Numbered from the stretch's first letter, positions 1-13,141 are shown. The stretch is 64,000 bases of DNA from Mytilus galloprovincialis (GCF_965363235.1 NC_134848.1:62148181-62212180); one strand, 5' to 3'. Notes: generated by a model not told the origin, from the sequence alone. Program-made: numbers and translations.

Positions 1-1856
1 GTGTCCATAATATTCAATATTCCCCAAACGTGTCCGATTTTAGAACCCCCAAACGTGCCCGATACTATTGTTATTCGCCCAAACGTGTCCACTTTTAAAC
101 GCCCGAACGTCTGGCGTCTTTTAGCGCTAATACATGTCCTAAACGCGACATCAATAACGTTCACGGCAGTTCTATGATGGGGGACATAGTTGATGAAGTG
201 GTAATTTATTAGCATTAACTTGTTCAATGCCGGTTGTTAATGATTATCATTACTGAAAATTGAATATGTAACATATGCATTAACTTTTGACTTATTTTGC
301 TTATTGTCCAGTTGCAAGTATTTCATGCTCATTTAAAGCGAACATACAAATAATTCTGGTACAGTTCAATTAATCGTTTACTATGTAAATTATTTTATAC
401 TAATAAACTCCGATGATGCCTTTTATATTAATCAGAATATCGCACGGTGGGCTTTCAGTCGAATTGACCTTCCATCTTTTTTTAACAGTTCTAATTAAGA
501 AATAATTCATGGGGGCTTGAATATATCGTTATTTTACCACGGGTTGGCCCTTTATGACAAATATTTTACCCTGAGCGATAGCGAGGGGTAAAATATCGGC
601 ATAAAGGGACAACCCGTGGTAAAATTGAGATATATTCAAGCCCCCATGAATTATTTCGATTCTGATAAGACAAATATAGCAATTGTTTTGGTTCAAAGCG
701 CACTAGATGGAGGCAAATATTTGCCGTTCCCATAAATTAACCCACTTTAAGATTGGCGGTAAAGAACGGAGCAAACAGATTTAGTGACATGCTCAAACTA
801 TTTCCAATAATATATTTAGATAGATTTGGATGAATTTTAATGATAATTTACTTATATATCTTCTATGTATATAAAAAAGGGCTTATACCACATTTTAGTA
901 TTGTTTGTTTACGTTTCATTCTGGTGATGATTTTCGGTATCAGAAGCGTGTATTTTCCCGAAAAATGCTTAAACTATTACGTTATCATTCTATGACGTCG
1001 TGTACTCCATCCATAAACAATCATATGACGTGGGAGTACAATCAGAACAGCCCAACCAATATATTCATATTTTACCACGGGTGTGTACTCAAAGTGTTTG
1101 AAGGACGTCATGTTAGAATTTTTAATAAATTTTAGGATACGAGCGTCACTAAAGACACACGAACAAGAGAATTAACGTCCAGTGCCAAATATTTCATTCG
1201 TTTTTTGAACGATATCATATTAACGATATATACTGTAGATAGGTTATATTATCAAACCGGGAATTTATTATTGGGCATTAATTTTTATGGTTATTTGGGA
1301 TGACCACTAATCTAAAGAAAAATATATGCGAGTAAAGACCGATTTGTTTATGACTTCAGTAAGAAACTACTTCAATGTCTGTTATGTTATATAGAGGCCG
1401 TTTCAAATAAAAGTTGCACAAATTAAAAAAAATAATGCCTTCCAAAATACAACGTATGGCACATTATATAGAGTGAAATGCTGCAAACATTTTAATGCGC
1501 ATAGAAAAAGAATTTAAGTATTTTTTTTTTTTATCTTTTAATGAAATAGTAAAAGATCGTAAAATGAGTATACAATGATAATAATAAAAAAAAAAAAAAA
1601 AAAACAACACACAAATAACCTACGTTTTATAATATGAACACGAATGATAGTTCCAGTAAAATAAAAAGCTTGGTATGGACACGTTTGGGGGATTGGACAC
1701 GATTGGGGGTTTATTAAAAAATGTTCACGTTTGAGCGTTTATACAAATGACACGCTTTGGCGCCCTTTGACAACTAGACATGTTTTTGCAGTTCAGTGAC
1801 GTCGATGTGGACACGTTTGGGGGAATCGGACACGTTTGGGGGGAAGGACACGTTTC
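1..1856. mobile_element. Element with inverted clusters of the CACGTTTGGGG motif (left end cut by window)
   Basis: Positions 1-180 hold several CCCAAACGTGTCC motifs. Positions 1676-1856 hold the reverse complement (GGACACGTTTGGGG) in matching order, including a GGCGCC/GGCGTC segment. Such inverted ends suggest a non-autonomous DNA transposon. No transposase is visible; the only notable internal ORF (905-1135, 76 aa) looks random. Confidence 0.5.
499..657. mobile_element. 159-bp palindromic foldback MITE
   Basis: A 29-bp perfect terminal inverted repeat (499-527 and 629-657, core CATGGGGGCTTGAATATATC) continues imperfectly inward through ACCACGGGTTG / CAACCCGTGGT. The loop is short. It sits inside the inverted-ended element above. 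Confidence 0.75.
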
Positions 1857-2644
1857 TGAGTGTTACATATATATACGTGTTATTCATTGCAATAACACAC
1901 GATGAAGTGCAATTTTTATTGAATTCAAACACGAGTTTTAGTCAGAAGCGTTACTTCCAATGTATTAGAACATGATGTGTTTTGATTTCCATACGACAAT
2001 TTTCCGCCATGGAAAAATAAAATAGAAACTTGTAATTTTAGATTTGGCTCATCAAGAAATATGGCTTAACCTTATAATTCGTTGTTGAGTTAAATGACAT
2101 GACTTAAACGCAGACCACAATGAGGACCCCACATTGAAACATTACCGTTCGCTCGCAACATGAATAGGATACCAGAAGGATATAAACGTCTATAGTCAAC
2201 GTTTATATTGGTTCATGTTATCTGCCACCCTGTATCTGTATAGACGAGAGGTCGATCGAATGATAAAATTGAAAACATAACTAGATCGAGTTGTCTCTTT
2301 GATGCTCTTTTCGTTGTGCTGCTGTTTAATTTTCTTATAACCCACATTTCTCAATATACGTATAGCATTATTTGTTTCTGAGAGCGTCTTAGGTATCAAT
2401 ACATAGTTAGGAGTTTTGTTTCGCATTTTGGCCCCGGTGGATTTTTCAAATATGAAAGTTATTGTGTAATAAAATTCATTTTTAGACAGCTGAGTACTAA
2501 TTTAGCCTTCAAAGATTGTTTATAAGAGCATCAAAACTATTCTTTACATGTCTTATTTTAACAGGCCATTTTCTGTTTGACAATCCGTATTTTCATAGCT
2601 AGACCGGCCATCGGTCCAGAAACTAATGTAATGTTTACAAACAC
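1857..2644. other. Unassigned intergenic sequence
   Basis: AT-rich DNA with no repeat family, RNA gene or convincing coding region recognised. A 76-codon minus-strand ORF (2196-2426) lacks any family features. Confidence 0.5.
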
Positions 2645-3086
2645 TATAGGGAAAACGGTACTATTTATTCTGCCATAGGCGACAATACTAACATTTTCTA
2701 AATTTACTAGTTTTTATAATAAAAACCTGGATAAAACAGTTATGTGTGGTGTTAGTACTTTATTACTGTATTCTAAAACTTGAAGCCAATAGTATCATGA
2801 CCAATTTCCAACGGAGCTTGTTTATGTTATCCATGACCACCGTCATTTTGCACCAAATTTATGAAATTTTGGAAGCCTTTTCGAATATTTCTCTAGAAAA
2901 TATTTCAATAGGTTTAAAAATTTATATTGTAAATTTACACACTGCAGTTATTCATAGATAAATAAAAAAATATATTGTACCCTACATCCAATCACAGCGC
3001 TCCTACGTTGACTTCCTTCACCTTTCTTGGGTACACAAAAGGCTAACCTAATGCTGGGAAAATGTAATACTACCGTTTTCCCTATA
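2645..3086. mobile_element. 442-bp TIR element (MITE-like)
   Basis: A perfect 16-bp inverted repeat, TATAGGGAAAACGGTA, lies at 2645-2660 and 3071-3086. The ends read TATA, consistent with a TA-type target. The internal 71-codon ORF shows no known motif. Confidence 0.6.
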
Positions 3087-3842
3087 CATGCTATAGTGTG
3101 ACTGTTTATTTTATCTTCTATTATAAATCACCGGATTATAAATACTACGCAGTTTTTAACCTACAGCAGAGAATTTGACATTGTAAACAATAAGGCAATT
3201 AAATATCATCTGGTTTCTATCTTTCATACTTTCCTACATGTATGTATGTATCTATGAAATAGTTCAGTTTAATAAAATGTAGTTATAGAAGCAGTCACGT
3301 TTATTTAGAAAGTTGTGTTATATATATATAAGAACCCAAATGCAGTTATAAATACACAACAAACACTTTTTTCTTCACGAAGTTTTGGACGCAATTTTAC
3401 AAAAACAAACAAATTAGATGAAAGACATATGATTATCATTGGATTTACTGAATGACATATGTACACAGTTTCAGAAAAGGTATCAAATTTAATTTTAGCC
3501 AAATTTTGGGGAAATATGTGACATCTTTTCCCCCCTTTTTGCAATATTTTATAACAAATAAATGCAAATTGTTGCCATGGGTACACTCAGAAGAAATTAT
3601 ATTTTACCATTTTATATTCTGGATATAAAATATATGGAAGATTCTGATTACATACATAATTTTTTATGTACATATATGACACAAACAGTATACTAAGCTT
3701 AATATTGCAAGAAAGCATTGAAAAGGGGATGGTAAAATTTATGAGGGCAAATTTTAATCTTTTTTCCTAACTGTTTATCGCTACCTGAACCGATAACCTC
3801 TATTATCGCGTCACTTCATGGTTGCGTCTTTATTCTGATGTA
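3087..3842. other. Unassigned intergenic sequence
   Basis: AT-rich with short TA and TATG microsatellites. No gene or repeat family recognised. Confidence 0.5.
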
Positions 3843-4104
3843 AGGGAGCTACCATTTGATTTTTATGGGGGGGGGGGGGGGGGCTAGGATGAAATTTGAA
3901 AAAAATAGGCAGGACAGGAGTTTTGAGTAAAAAAAAAAGGCAGGATGAGACACTTGCAAAAAAAAAAGTCAGGACGACAATTTAGGTAAAAAAAAGTCTG
4001 GATAAACTAAAAAAAAAAGGCAGGACCGAACAGAATGAAAAATAAAAAGTCAGGACAGAGATTACAACTAAAAAAAAATTTTAAAAATCAAATGGTAGCT
4101 CCCT
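3843..4104. mobile_element. 262-bp MITE with internal GGCAGGA tandem repeats
   Basis: A perfect 23-bp TIR (3843-3865 and 4082-4104, starting AGGGAGCTACCATTTGATT) flanks a G17 run and about six degenerate units of about 30 bp, each built of A6-10 plus GGCAGGA/GTCAGGA. Confidence 0.8.
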
Positions 4105-4778
4105 AATGCCTTTGGAACAAGACTATATAACAACATGTACTTGTACTGTATTTGTTTTTGTCTGAACTAATTGCTGCGCTGAGATTGACACTGTTTACTT
4201 TATTATATTGTATTTCCGAATCAATTATCGTTATGAAGATGTAAGTGTTAACTATGAATTCAAAGATATTTTTCTGAAATAATTGCTGCATTAGAGATCT
4301 TATTTACAAACCTATTGTATATCACATAAGCCTTTTCTAACTTTAAGAGTAGTGATGAGCAACGTACTACATGTAAGAGTATCATTGACATTGTCCTGTG
4401 TTTCATTTAGTGTTTTTTTATTTTTGCTAATTTACAAAATGTTGCCTATTTAAATATAATTCTTGTCATGTCGATTGCATTTTGAGTTTTCAATAACGTT
4501 GGAAGCGAAGAAACATTTCTTTTAAAATACATTGTAAGTTATGCGGTTCCTTTTTTTTAAATCGAAATCAAAAATATGCAGTATCATATTTCTTTCAAAT
4601 AAAGGAATGTGTCATCCTCAAGCATTATCTTTTATTCTGTGTTCGGGTTTGGTAGCACTTTTTGTCCTTCTCGATCATATCAGCTTTTCAACCTTTCTAT
4701 TTACCTTTGGTATTTATGTATTTTTGCCACAAACATAATTGTCGAAAATCACATGTGGTGCAGTTTAATTCTTTTTTA
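4105..4778. other. Unassigned intergenic sequence
   Basis: AT-rich. No gene seen. The plus-strand ORFs running past 4778 are created by the adjoining TCCGTTCG-rich repeat. Confidence 0.5.
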
Positions 4779-5075
4779 TGCCCCACCTACGATAGTAGAG
4801 GGGCATTATGTTTTCTGGTCTGTACGTCCGTTCGTTCGTCAGTCCGTTCGTCTGTTCGTCCGTTCGTACCGCTTCAGGTTAAAGTTTTTGGTCAAGGTAG
4901 TTTTTGATGAAGTTGAAGTCCAATCAACTTGAAACTTAGTACACATGTTCCTTATGATATGATCTTTCTAATTTTAATGCCAAATAAGAGTTTTGACCCC
5001 AATTTCACGGTCCACTGAACATAGAAAATAATAGTGCGAGTGGGGCATCCGGATACTGGGGACACATTCTTGTTT
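4779..5075 (+). repeat. Dispersed bivalve repeat R3 ('CCACCTACGATAGTAGAGGG' family)
   Basis: Recognised by CCCCACCTACGATAGTAGAG, a run of TCCGTTCG, GGTCAAGGTAGTTTTTGATG, CACGGTCCACTGAACATAG and GACACATTCTTGTTT. Other copies are at 10503-10783 (reverse) and 43508-43763. It is probably non-autonomous; the class is uncertain. Confidence 0.8.
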
Positions 5076-6098
5076 AAATTGAGCAAATGATGCTCATCAG
5101 TTCAAATATAATATATATATGCAAATATAATTTTTCATAAATAAATGAAAAAGGTAAATTGGTCAAGTTTAGATAAATGAAGAATACGCGACAACGGTTT
5201 TCTTTTATACTGTCTGAACATGGATCACACGAATCCAGGCCTATAACATTCAATACAACTTTGAGATTTTAGTGTATTTTTTGTAATGTTTTGTTTCGTT
5301 GCTTTTACCCTTCATGTACAATGTAAACTTTGTATTGATTTGGTATAAAATATAATAAGTAAAATGAATACTGATTGAAAATGTGTCACCCTAACCATGT
5401 AAAAAATATTTCTCATTATTAAGTTGCTCTACACTATATAGAATATGTATCGTTCCTTCTGTAAGAAAATGCCAAAAATGATTAAATACATTTAATTAAT
5501 GACTTGCTGACAAATTGGAAATATCAATCAATTTGTCTGAAACAAATATAACAATTACAAACAACATTAAAGGGGTCAAAGGCATTACCATTTCAATACT
5601 CTAATTTGTTTCCCGCGTTTAATTAATATTTCCAACATGGAACATCGAAAAATTCTGAAGGATTAACTTCATAACATGTTGATTAGGAAGAATTTGAATA
5701 AACCAATTGCAATTGAAATATCATTTTGTTTGAGAGAAAAAAAAGTGCGAATTATAAACGTTTATTTTTTTCTTTACATTGTACATAGTCATATAACGCT
5801 TTTAAAAACTTTGTCAGATAATCGTAATCCTGTGGTTTTAAACCTACGATACAGAGTAAAATATGTTGCCCCATAGCATCCACTTTTCTTTTTATAAAAG
5901 ACTCTAAAAGCTCATAAAAAGATCATTACCAAAATTTAACCAGATTTTAAATTTCTTTTCTTACGATTTGACACCCAAATAATGCTAATGCTAAATTTGA
6001 GAGTCAGCCTTTCCCTACCTTGACAAAATATCTCGAAAAGGAGTTCTGTGACCTATATCATTTTTATCTTATTTTGTTCCTCAAATAATTTTCTTCTA
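5076..6098. other. Unassigned intergenic sequence
   Basis: AT-rich with short AT microsatellites. No credible gene; the 66-codon ORF at 5676-5876 has no supporting features. Confidence 0.5.
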
Positions 6099-6242
6099 AA
6101 AAGTAAAATTACAAAATATTGAACTCCGAGGAAAATCCAAAACGTAAAGTCCGTAATCAAATGTATATGGCAAAATCAAAAGCTCAAACACATCAAACAA
6201 ATGGATAACAACTGTCATATTCCTGACTTGGTACACATTTAA
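6099..6242. repeat. Dispersed repeat R5, fragment 1
   Basis: Shares AAAATTACAAAATA, CTCCGAGGAAAATC, CAAAAGCTCAAACACATCAA and CTGACTTGGTAC with 9352-9475 (reverse), and its end with 13142-13360. Confidence 0.65.
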
Positions 6243-8036
6243 AGTATCCTTTTTAATTCTAGGTGTTTGTTTTTTAAATTTCACCTGACTATACATCCTT
6301 TAGAAGTGTATTTCAATAATGTCAACAACAATGGATACCAAAAGAATGGCTTAAAAAAGAATTGCCAAAATATAACTCAAAGAATAAGAAATCCAACCAT
6401 GGTAAAAAAGAAAATCGACGAAAAGTCACTATCGAAAGTCCACAAAAAACGATACATAAACAAAACAGTGTCCAAAAACTGTTTTTGTTTTGTTAAGGCA
6501 CCCCTAAAGGCGTCATCAGATATTATTAGTACGGAGACTAATAACAGTAATCAAATACTTTAAATAGCTGGTCTTTGTAGGTTCTTACAGTTGCAGAAAA
6601 CTAGTCTAAAGTATAATTTAAACTAATAAATGAATGAACCATGTGTAAACAAGTAAGTTTACGGTAATGGTCGGTGCATAGATGTCGTAATATGAAAGTT
6701 CAATCTTTGATACAAAGTATGGTGCCCATAGCTTTTAGTAACATATGGTATTATACAGCCGGTCTCCTATGCTACTTATAACCTATTTCTTTTCTTACTT
6801 TTAAATCATATTTTGAGTCAGGAAATGTTTCGGAATTTCTTAAACTCTTATTATTCAGCTTGTCAAGAACGAATGATGAATTCCACACTAATAAGTCACC
6901 AACATTTCAATTAAACAAAAACTCAAATTATAATCAAAATTAGACAATAACGTAAAAAAAAATATGAAAAAAGGGAACAAACAATAATTCTTACCTGCGT
7001 TTTCCGTAATATTTCCGGTCCTACCAGAGTTTTCCGTTATATTTCCGAAAGTATCCAGAACCCAACATGCTGACGTTAACACGAGAAAATAAATCTCTCC
7101 TTTTGTCATCATGAATAAAAGCTAACGAACAAAACATCAAGGATCTTCACTTTTAAACATTAAAGATATCCCGCTCTTCCTCTAGACGTTTAACTTTCAC
7201 TATAGTTAGTTTATACATATCTGCTATTGACTAAGTCAACGACAATTGGATCAGAAACTTAGAAAGTTTTCTCTCTGGATTCTATCACTGCAGCAGGCTT
7301 GCGAATTTATTCATGATAACACATAAACTATTGATTGAGATTAATTGTATTTTGAGGTCGCACGGTTTTATTTTTAAAAAAGTATTCCGTTAAATAAATA
7401 AAATACATTAAACTACTAAATCTATTGATAAGTTTAGAATAAAACAATTTCATCTGAAGATGTTCTTCTTTTCGAAAATAAGTACTATTTTGAGAAAGTC
7501 AAATTATAATGCTAAATCAATTGAATTGACATCATACACTATTATAGTCTGGCTCAAGTTTTGCTGTCCACCAAAAAATTGCGATTAATTTTTTTATTTG
7601 TGGAAATATTTGTTCCGAAAAGCTGTTTTCTTAAAGAGAATCAAATGACAACACGATTCACGTACCTCGGGCCATTCCGAAACAGTCTAAATGAGTGCAC
7701 GTAGCATTTTAAACTTCTCTGTGGGAAATTAACATTGCAATGATCACCTCCGTTTTTCCGGATGTTTTGTTTGTTATAAATATATATATATATCCTACAT
7801 AAGTATGTCCAATCATATATTTAACGAGATCTCTAATATCATTTACGTTAACGAGGAAGATTCGCACTGGTATCCTCAGCTGGTACCGCCATCTGTATAG
7901 ATGCTATACAAAAAATCATTTGTTATTCTGTGAAAAATTAAGATAATTTTCAGATTTATCAAAACAATTCAAAAACAGTAGGCTACTAGCAATGTCAAAT
8001 AACTCTTAATATTTTGTATCGTCGTCCGTATAACCT
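6243..8036. other. Unassigned intergenic sequence
   Basis: About 1.8 kb of AT-rich sequence with no gene or repeat family recognised. It includes a 98-codon Lys/Asn-rich ORF (6267-6563) of the kind expected by chance at this composition. Confidence 0.45.
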
Positions 8037-8160
8037 CAGTGGCGGATCCAGCCATTTAAAAAAGGGGGGGTTCCAACTATATGCTCCCATTCAAATGCAT
8101 TGATCGGCCAAAAAAGGGGGGTTCCAACCCCCGGACCCCCCCCCCCTGGATCCGCCACTG
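8037..8160. mobile_element. CAGTGGCGGATCC palindromic MITE, copy 1
   Basis: 124 bp running CAGTGGCGGATCCAG to CTGGATCCGCCACTG, with G- and C-rich runs inside, flanked by the 5-bp direct repeat AACCT (8032-8036 and 8161-8165). Confidence 0.85.
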
Positions 8161-8219
8161 AACCTTATCATGAACCTCGACTTAAATATTTGAAAGCCAA
8201 ATTTCTTTTTCGTTCATTT

Positions 8220-8460
8220 GTTTATACATTAATTAGGCCGTAAGTTATATCGTTTGAGTTGTTTTGTATTAGATTTTGTAATTTCGGGCCCTAATATAGC
8301 AGACTGTGCGGTATGAGCTTTACTCATTGTTGAAGGCCTTACGATGCCCTATTATAATATATTTTTTCAGATAATTTCTGTGCCATTTGGTCTTTTGTAT
8401 CATTGTCAATCATACCACATCTTTTTCATACCACATCTTTTTTTTAATAGAAACATGAAT
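8220..8460 (+). repeat. Dispersed repeat R1, partial and diverged copy
   Basis: Diverged match to the family carrying GACTATGCGGTATGGGCTTT, CATTGTTGAAGGCCGTACGG and ATTGGCAATCATACCACATC (other copies at 30765, 39971, 40745, 42960 and 43948). Confidence 0.7.
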
Positions 8461-9351
8461 ACAACAGTGAATAAATACCCACCCCCCCCCCCTCCAAACC
8501 TCCATAAAAAAGCTGAATTCATCTTATGGCATGCAAGTTTGTGTGCGATTATTGGAAGCGTTGTTTGTTTCTTTTTGTTTTTTTTTTAATGTATCTTATT
8601 AATTTATCAACGGATTTCTTTAGATAGTACTGAATCTCTTTTGAGTTAATTATTCCTTTGGAGACTACATGTTACAGGTCCAGCGGCAGTGACCGCATTT
8701 CGCCAATTAAGTAACATACAATTATATACAAACAAAACCAATGCTATTCGACCTAGAGGACCAAAAATTCATGATTAACCTTGTGAACAGTTAAATGAAT
8801 TAAAATAGCACAGTCAACTTCTCCCGAAATCCGCTGTTCTAAAGAAAATGTTGACAGATTGTTTTCCATTTTAAATAACATGGTTTTGTTTTCAATTGAT
8901 ACCTTTGGTGAATAAATGCGGCATATCAAGCACGTCTCAATATCTCTGATTCTTACCATATCCGCATGACTACTTCACTGTTATTAGTTTTCTGCAAAGT
9001 CTGTCGATAAGTTTACGAATAAGAAAAGATTGAATGTTAGATAAAATACTACAAACCAGTACAGCTATATTGTTTCCGTCGTTGGTTTGTCTATTGTAAA
9101 GTGATTGTCTTATTGAGCGGTATTTCGCTAGATTAAGCACGTGAATATGTTACATTAGAGAATGATAACCATGAAAACACCAATGGCATCAAGGTCAAAG
9201 TGTCATGACGTCATCCATAAATTTCATAGGTTACTTTTAACAGTTTCATTCATGTAATTTTTCAAATATTTCAATTTGTAGTTAGATAATAATAAAAAAA
9301 GTATTTTTTAATTTTGAAGACTGGTAATGTTGGTTCAAAAATACGAGTACA
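8461..9351. other. Unassigned intergenic sequence
   Basis: No gene recognised. Includes a short C-rich tract near 8480. Confidence 0.45.
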
Positions 9352-9475
9352 AAGTCAGGAATATGACAGTTGTTTTCCGTTCGTATGATGTGTTTGAGCT
9401 TTTGATTTTGCCATTTGAATAGCGACTTTCGGTTTTGAATTTTCCTCGGAGTTTAGTATTTTTGTGATTTAACTT
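9352..9475 (-). repeat. Dispersed repeat R5, fragment 2
   Basis: Reverse complement of the 6099-6242 copy (GTCAGGAATATGACAGTTGT, GATGTGTTTGAGCTTTTGAT, CCTCGGAGTT). Confidence 0.65.
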
Positions 9476-9879
9476 TTTTGTAATACAAAACGCAACATGG
9501 CTATATAAGAACTTGTAAAATGAGCACCGTGTATAATATTGGATTGTGAACAAATTTAATAAATGGCCCTTGTAGCTTTAATTAAATATTTAACTACACA
9601 TCAATATTTCAAATACGCTCTTTAGATAATGTATCATCTTGAATTAACACAATAATTCTCAAAAAAATAATACATCTTAAAAACGACAAACAAATATGTA
9701 TTGTATGTGTGCCTATATATACTTAATCAGCAAAGTATTGAACCTGGAGGAAAGATCTTCTTATTTTTTTTTTTTTATTAATGTATGCATTTTTCTTTAA
9801 ATATGCATACATGGTATGGCCTTCAGCAATAAAAAAAAAACACATATCACTCATTCAGATATATAAGGCGAAATTAATG

Positions 9880-10138
9880 TTTAGTGGTTGTCGATGGTCT
9901 GCTGTCGGTCCAACTTCTGTAATTTAGTGGGTTTTTTTTATGGTGTGCTGTCGGTCATACTTCTGTAATTTAGTGGTTTTTGATGGTCTTTGTCAGTCCA
10001 ACTTCTGTAATTTAATCGTTTTTGATGGCCTGCTGTCGGTCCAACTTTTGTAATTTAATCGTTTTTGATGGGCTGCTGCCGGTCCTACTTCTGTAATTTA
10101 GTGGTTTTTGATGGTTTGCTGTCTGTCATAATTCTCGA
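9880..10138. repeat. 43-bp minisatellite, about 6 copies
   Basis: Unit of about 43 bp built on TTTTTGATGGTCTGCTGTCG and ACTTCTGTAATTTAGTGG, with substitutions in each copy. The period equals that of the large satellite at 15.95 kb, whose complement also reads TTTTTG..TGCTGTC. Confidence 0.85.
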
Positions 10139-10262
10139 TCATAGGCAACACAAACCCCACCAAAAACTAGGGGTGATATCCGGTGCTCCGGAAGGGTAAG
10201 CAGATCCTGCACCACATATGGCATCCGACAGTTGGTTACAGGTCGTTCATGAACTTATAGTT
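10139..10262 (+). repeat. Dispersed repeat R2, fragment
   Basis: Contains CACAAACCCCACCAAAAACT, GGTGCTCCGGAAGGGTAAGC and AGATCCTGCACCACAT, as in the copies at 49430 (forward), 13924 and 55026 (reverse). Confidence 0.75.
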
Positions 10263-10502
10263 AATTGCATTCTCGTTCTTTGGTAGGTTGATTATAACAT
10301 ATACATAACGTGAATGTTAGGAAGATTTGAGATTGTATGTCAATAAAATAACTTTTGAATAAAATGTCAGCTGGAATATAATATCAAACAAGGTTTATAA
10401 CTGAAGATAGAAAACCGTCTGAAAAAAAAACCAATTCTTCGTTATACACATTTTCAATTTCGTACATGTCTAAAATTTTTAGTTGTTATGTTCATAAAAT
10501 AT

Positions 10503-10783
10503 AACAAGAACATGTTCCCAGTACACAGATGATCCCCACTATCATTTTCTATGTTCAGTGGACCGTGAAAATGGGGTAATACCTCTAATTTGGCATTTAA
10601 ATTAGAAAGATCATATCATAGGGAATATGTTTACTAAGTTTCAAGTTGATTGGACCTCAACTTCATCAAAAACTACCTTGACCAAAAACTTTAACCTGAA
10701 GCGGGACAGATGGACGGACGGACGAACGAACGGACGCACAGACCAAAAAAACATAATACCCCTCTACTATCGTAGGTGGGGCA
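10503..10783 (-). repeat. Dispersed bivalve repeat R3, reverse copy
   Basis: Reverse complement of the 4779-5075 family, ending CTACTATCGTAGGTGGGGCA. The 69-codon ORF overlapping it is repeat-derived. Confidence 0.8.
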
Positions 10784-11099
10784 TAATAAACAGATTGTCA
10801 TTTATGCAACTCTCCGCCAGAGTTCAAAGAAAGTAACTGTTAGCAATTATAGGCGACCACAAGACCTTCAACAATGAGAAATAGTCAGACATATAAATCA
10901 ATCATCCGATTTGCAAATAATGAAGATAGAACATCAGATATATTTAACGAAATATTTTGTTGAACATAGTTTGTATATTCTAGACCCTCTTGTCACGTAG
11001 TAATATACATACGTCTATCATCGGATTTAGAACTAATGAAGATAGATAGTAAGGCAAATCTGTACGAAACTTTAACGTGAAAAACAACTTTATTATCAT

Positions 11100-11432
11100 G
11101 ATTTTATAAAGATTTGATATCGAAAACTTGTTTTACAAACATTTGCTTCCAACTTTCACTGAGGGTTTTTAACAAAATATTTGTCAATTATCTGTTAAGA
11201 CAGAAACACGTGATTTTATAAAGATTTGATATCGAAACTTGTTTTACTAACATTTGCTTCCAATTTCACTGTGGGATTTAACAAAATCTTTATCAATTAA
11301 CTGTTAAGACAGAAACACGTGATTTTATAAAGATTTGATATCGAAACTTGTTTTATTTAACATTTACTTCCAATTTCACTGTGGGATTTAACAAAATCTT
11401 TGTCAATTATCTGTTAAGACAGAAACACGTTT
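11100..11432. repeat. Three tandem copies of a ~110-bp unit
   Basis: GATTTTATAAAGATTTGATA starts at 11100, 11212 and 11321 (periods 112 and 109). Each unit ends AAGACAGAAACACGT. Confidence 0.9.
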
Positions 11433-13141
11433 TATCCATGAACTAATGGATGTATCCTGGTTCCTGAGGGAGATCCGAACGGTCACATTCGTATTCTCTC
11501 TAATAACAAGATTCCTTTGGACATATCGATCAAAAATAGTCGTAAAGTTTCGACATATAAATCATTTACCGTATATAAGCTGACAATTTCCTTACACAAA
11601 TCTTGTATAGTGTCAAAAGACTTTAATATCAAAGTTATAGGCGAGTGACTTTAACCATAAAATTAAATTTTTAATGCACCTACCTAACACACGGCTAAAT
11701 TATATATCATTTGAAAGCTACACATCTGTACTATCTGTTTTGCCCGGTCGTAAAAAAATCGTACGGTGCAATTTCCGTCAAATCAAGATCAAAGGTCAAG
11801 GACGAATAAGTGCATATTTTCTAAGATTTCAGCCTGATTGCATAATATGACTTTTATATACTAAATTCACATATGCAAAAAATTTAAACTTTTAGCAGAG
11901 AGATTAACAGTCATTATTCAAATGCATTTTTTAATATTTAAAGCGTGTTTTTGACATGTTTGACAGAGAGCACATGTTTCCTGAAATTCGAGTAAAAGTT
12001 AACAAAATATGTGAAAACCCAAATTTTTCTTTTTGGTGCAAAAGCTAATCAATTAAAACTAAGTAAAACCCTGTAATGACTATCAAAGAAGTTTTTAACA
12101 TCATTAAATTTCCTAAAATTATGCTTACTTCTAAACAGCAAATCATAACAACTCATACAGTTGCCCAAATACCACCATCTGCGAAAAAACAGCTTTTAAG
12201 CATTTCTTCCTATTTAAACATTGTTTGTGGTCAATATAAGATTTAATAAACAAATTCTTAAGAATCTGAAAAATTTAGAGTAAAAAAATATGTGCGCGAA
12301 TCATCTTATTGCTTGAAATAAAGGGGGTGAAACCAAGAGATTGCAATCTGCATTGTAACTACATGTACCAGACTGAAATAAACATATTTCGACTTTTCTA
12401 ATTGTTTGATTTGTAGCTTCATTATAAATATTGATGTAGTGAAAAGACCTTTTATTTATTTAATGTGAATTGAAAATCTAGACCAAAATAAATAGAAAAT
12501 AAATTGATGAAAATTGAAATTTCAAAGAATTTCAAAAACTAGTAAACACATTATAAAACTTGACTACTTGATTGCTTGAATTGTGTTGTTTATAGTTTAC
12601 ATGCATCAATTCATCAAATAAGAATAATTTTGAAGAAAAAATATCCATTAATACGCAACGATTCTAGACTTCCTGAATAGCTTGAATGACTAGTTCATTT
12701 TTCATACGAGAATGACTTCATGCAAAAGTTTCTGATGACGACTGACAAGAAGCTATCATTATCTTGAAACTTCACTTTCCATTATATAGATGATGTCATC
12801 TCACTGAATAGTGTAAAATTTGTGACAATGTTGGACTCGTATTTTCCATTGAAATTGAAAATAAAAGACTCAACAAATATAGTTTACTCTATCACGTATC
12901 TTGAAATCGTTGATAAGGGTTGGTTGAGAACAAGTTTTACGAAAAAAGAGATGAGCATAAAACAACCCATAAAAACACCCCTTACTACCAAATTATAAAC
13001 TTTTCATTTCTATGTAACAACATTATAGCAACGCCTGCATATCTATACTACTAAAGGAGGAGACCGATTTCATTGAGCCTCAACTCCTCTGAAATAAAGG
13101 CAACTATAGTATACCGCTATTCAATGGTCATCAATCGATTT

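Noticed and set aside
4541..4932. Overlapping plus-strand ORFs with RSSVRPFV repeats
   Set aside because: They arise from the TCCGTTCG run in dispersed repeat R3.
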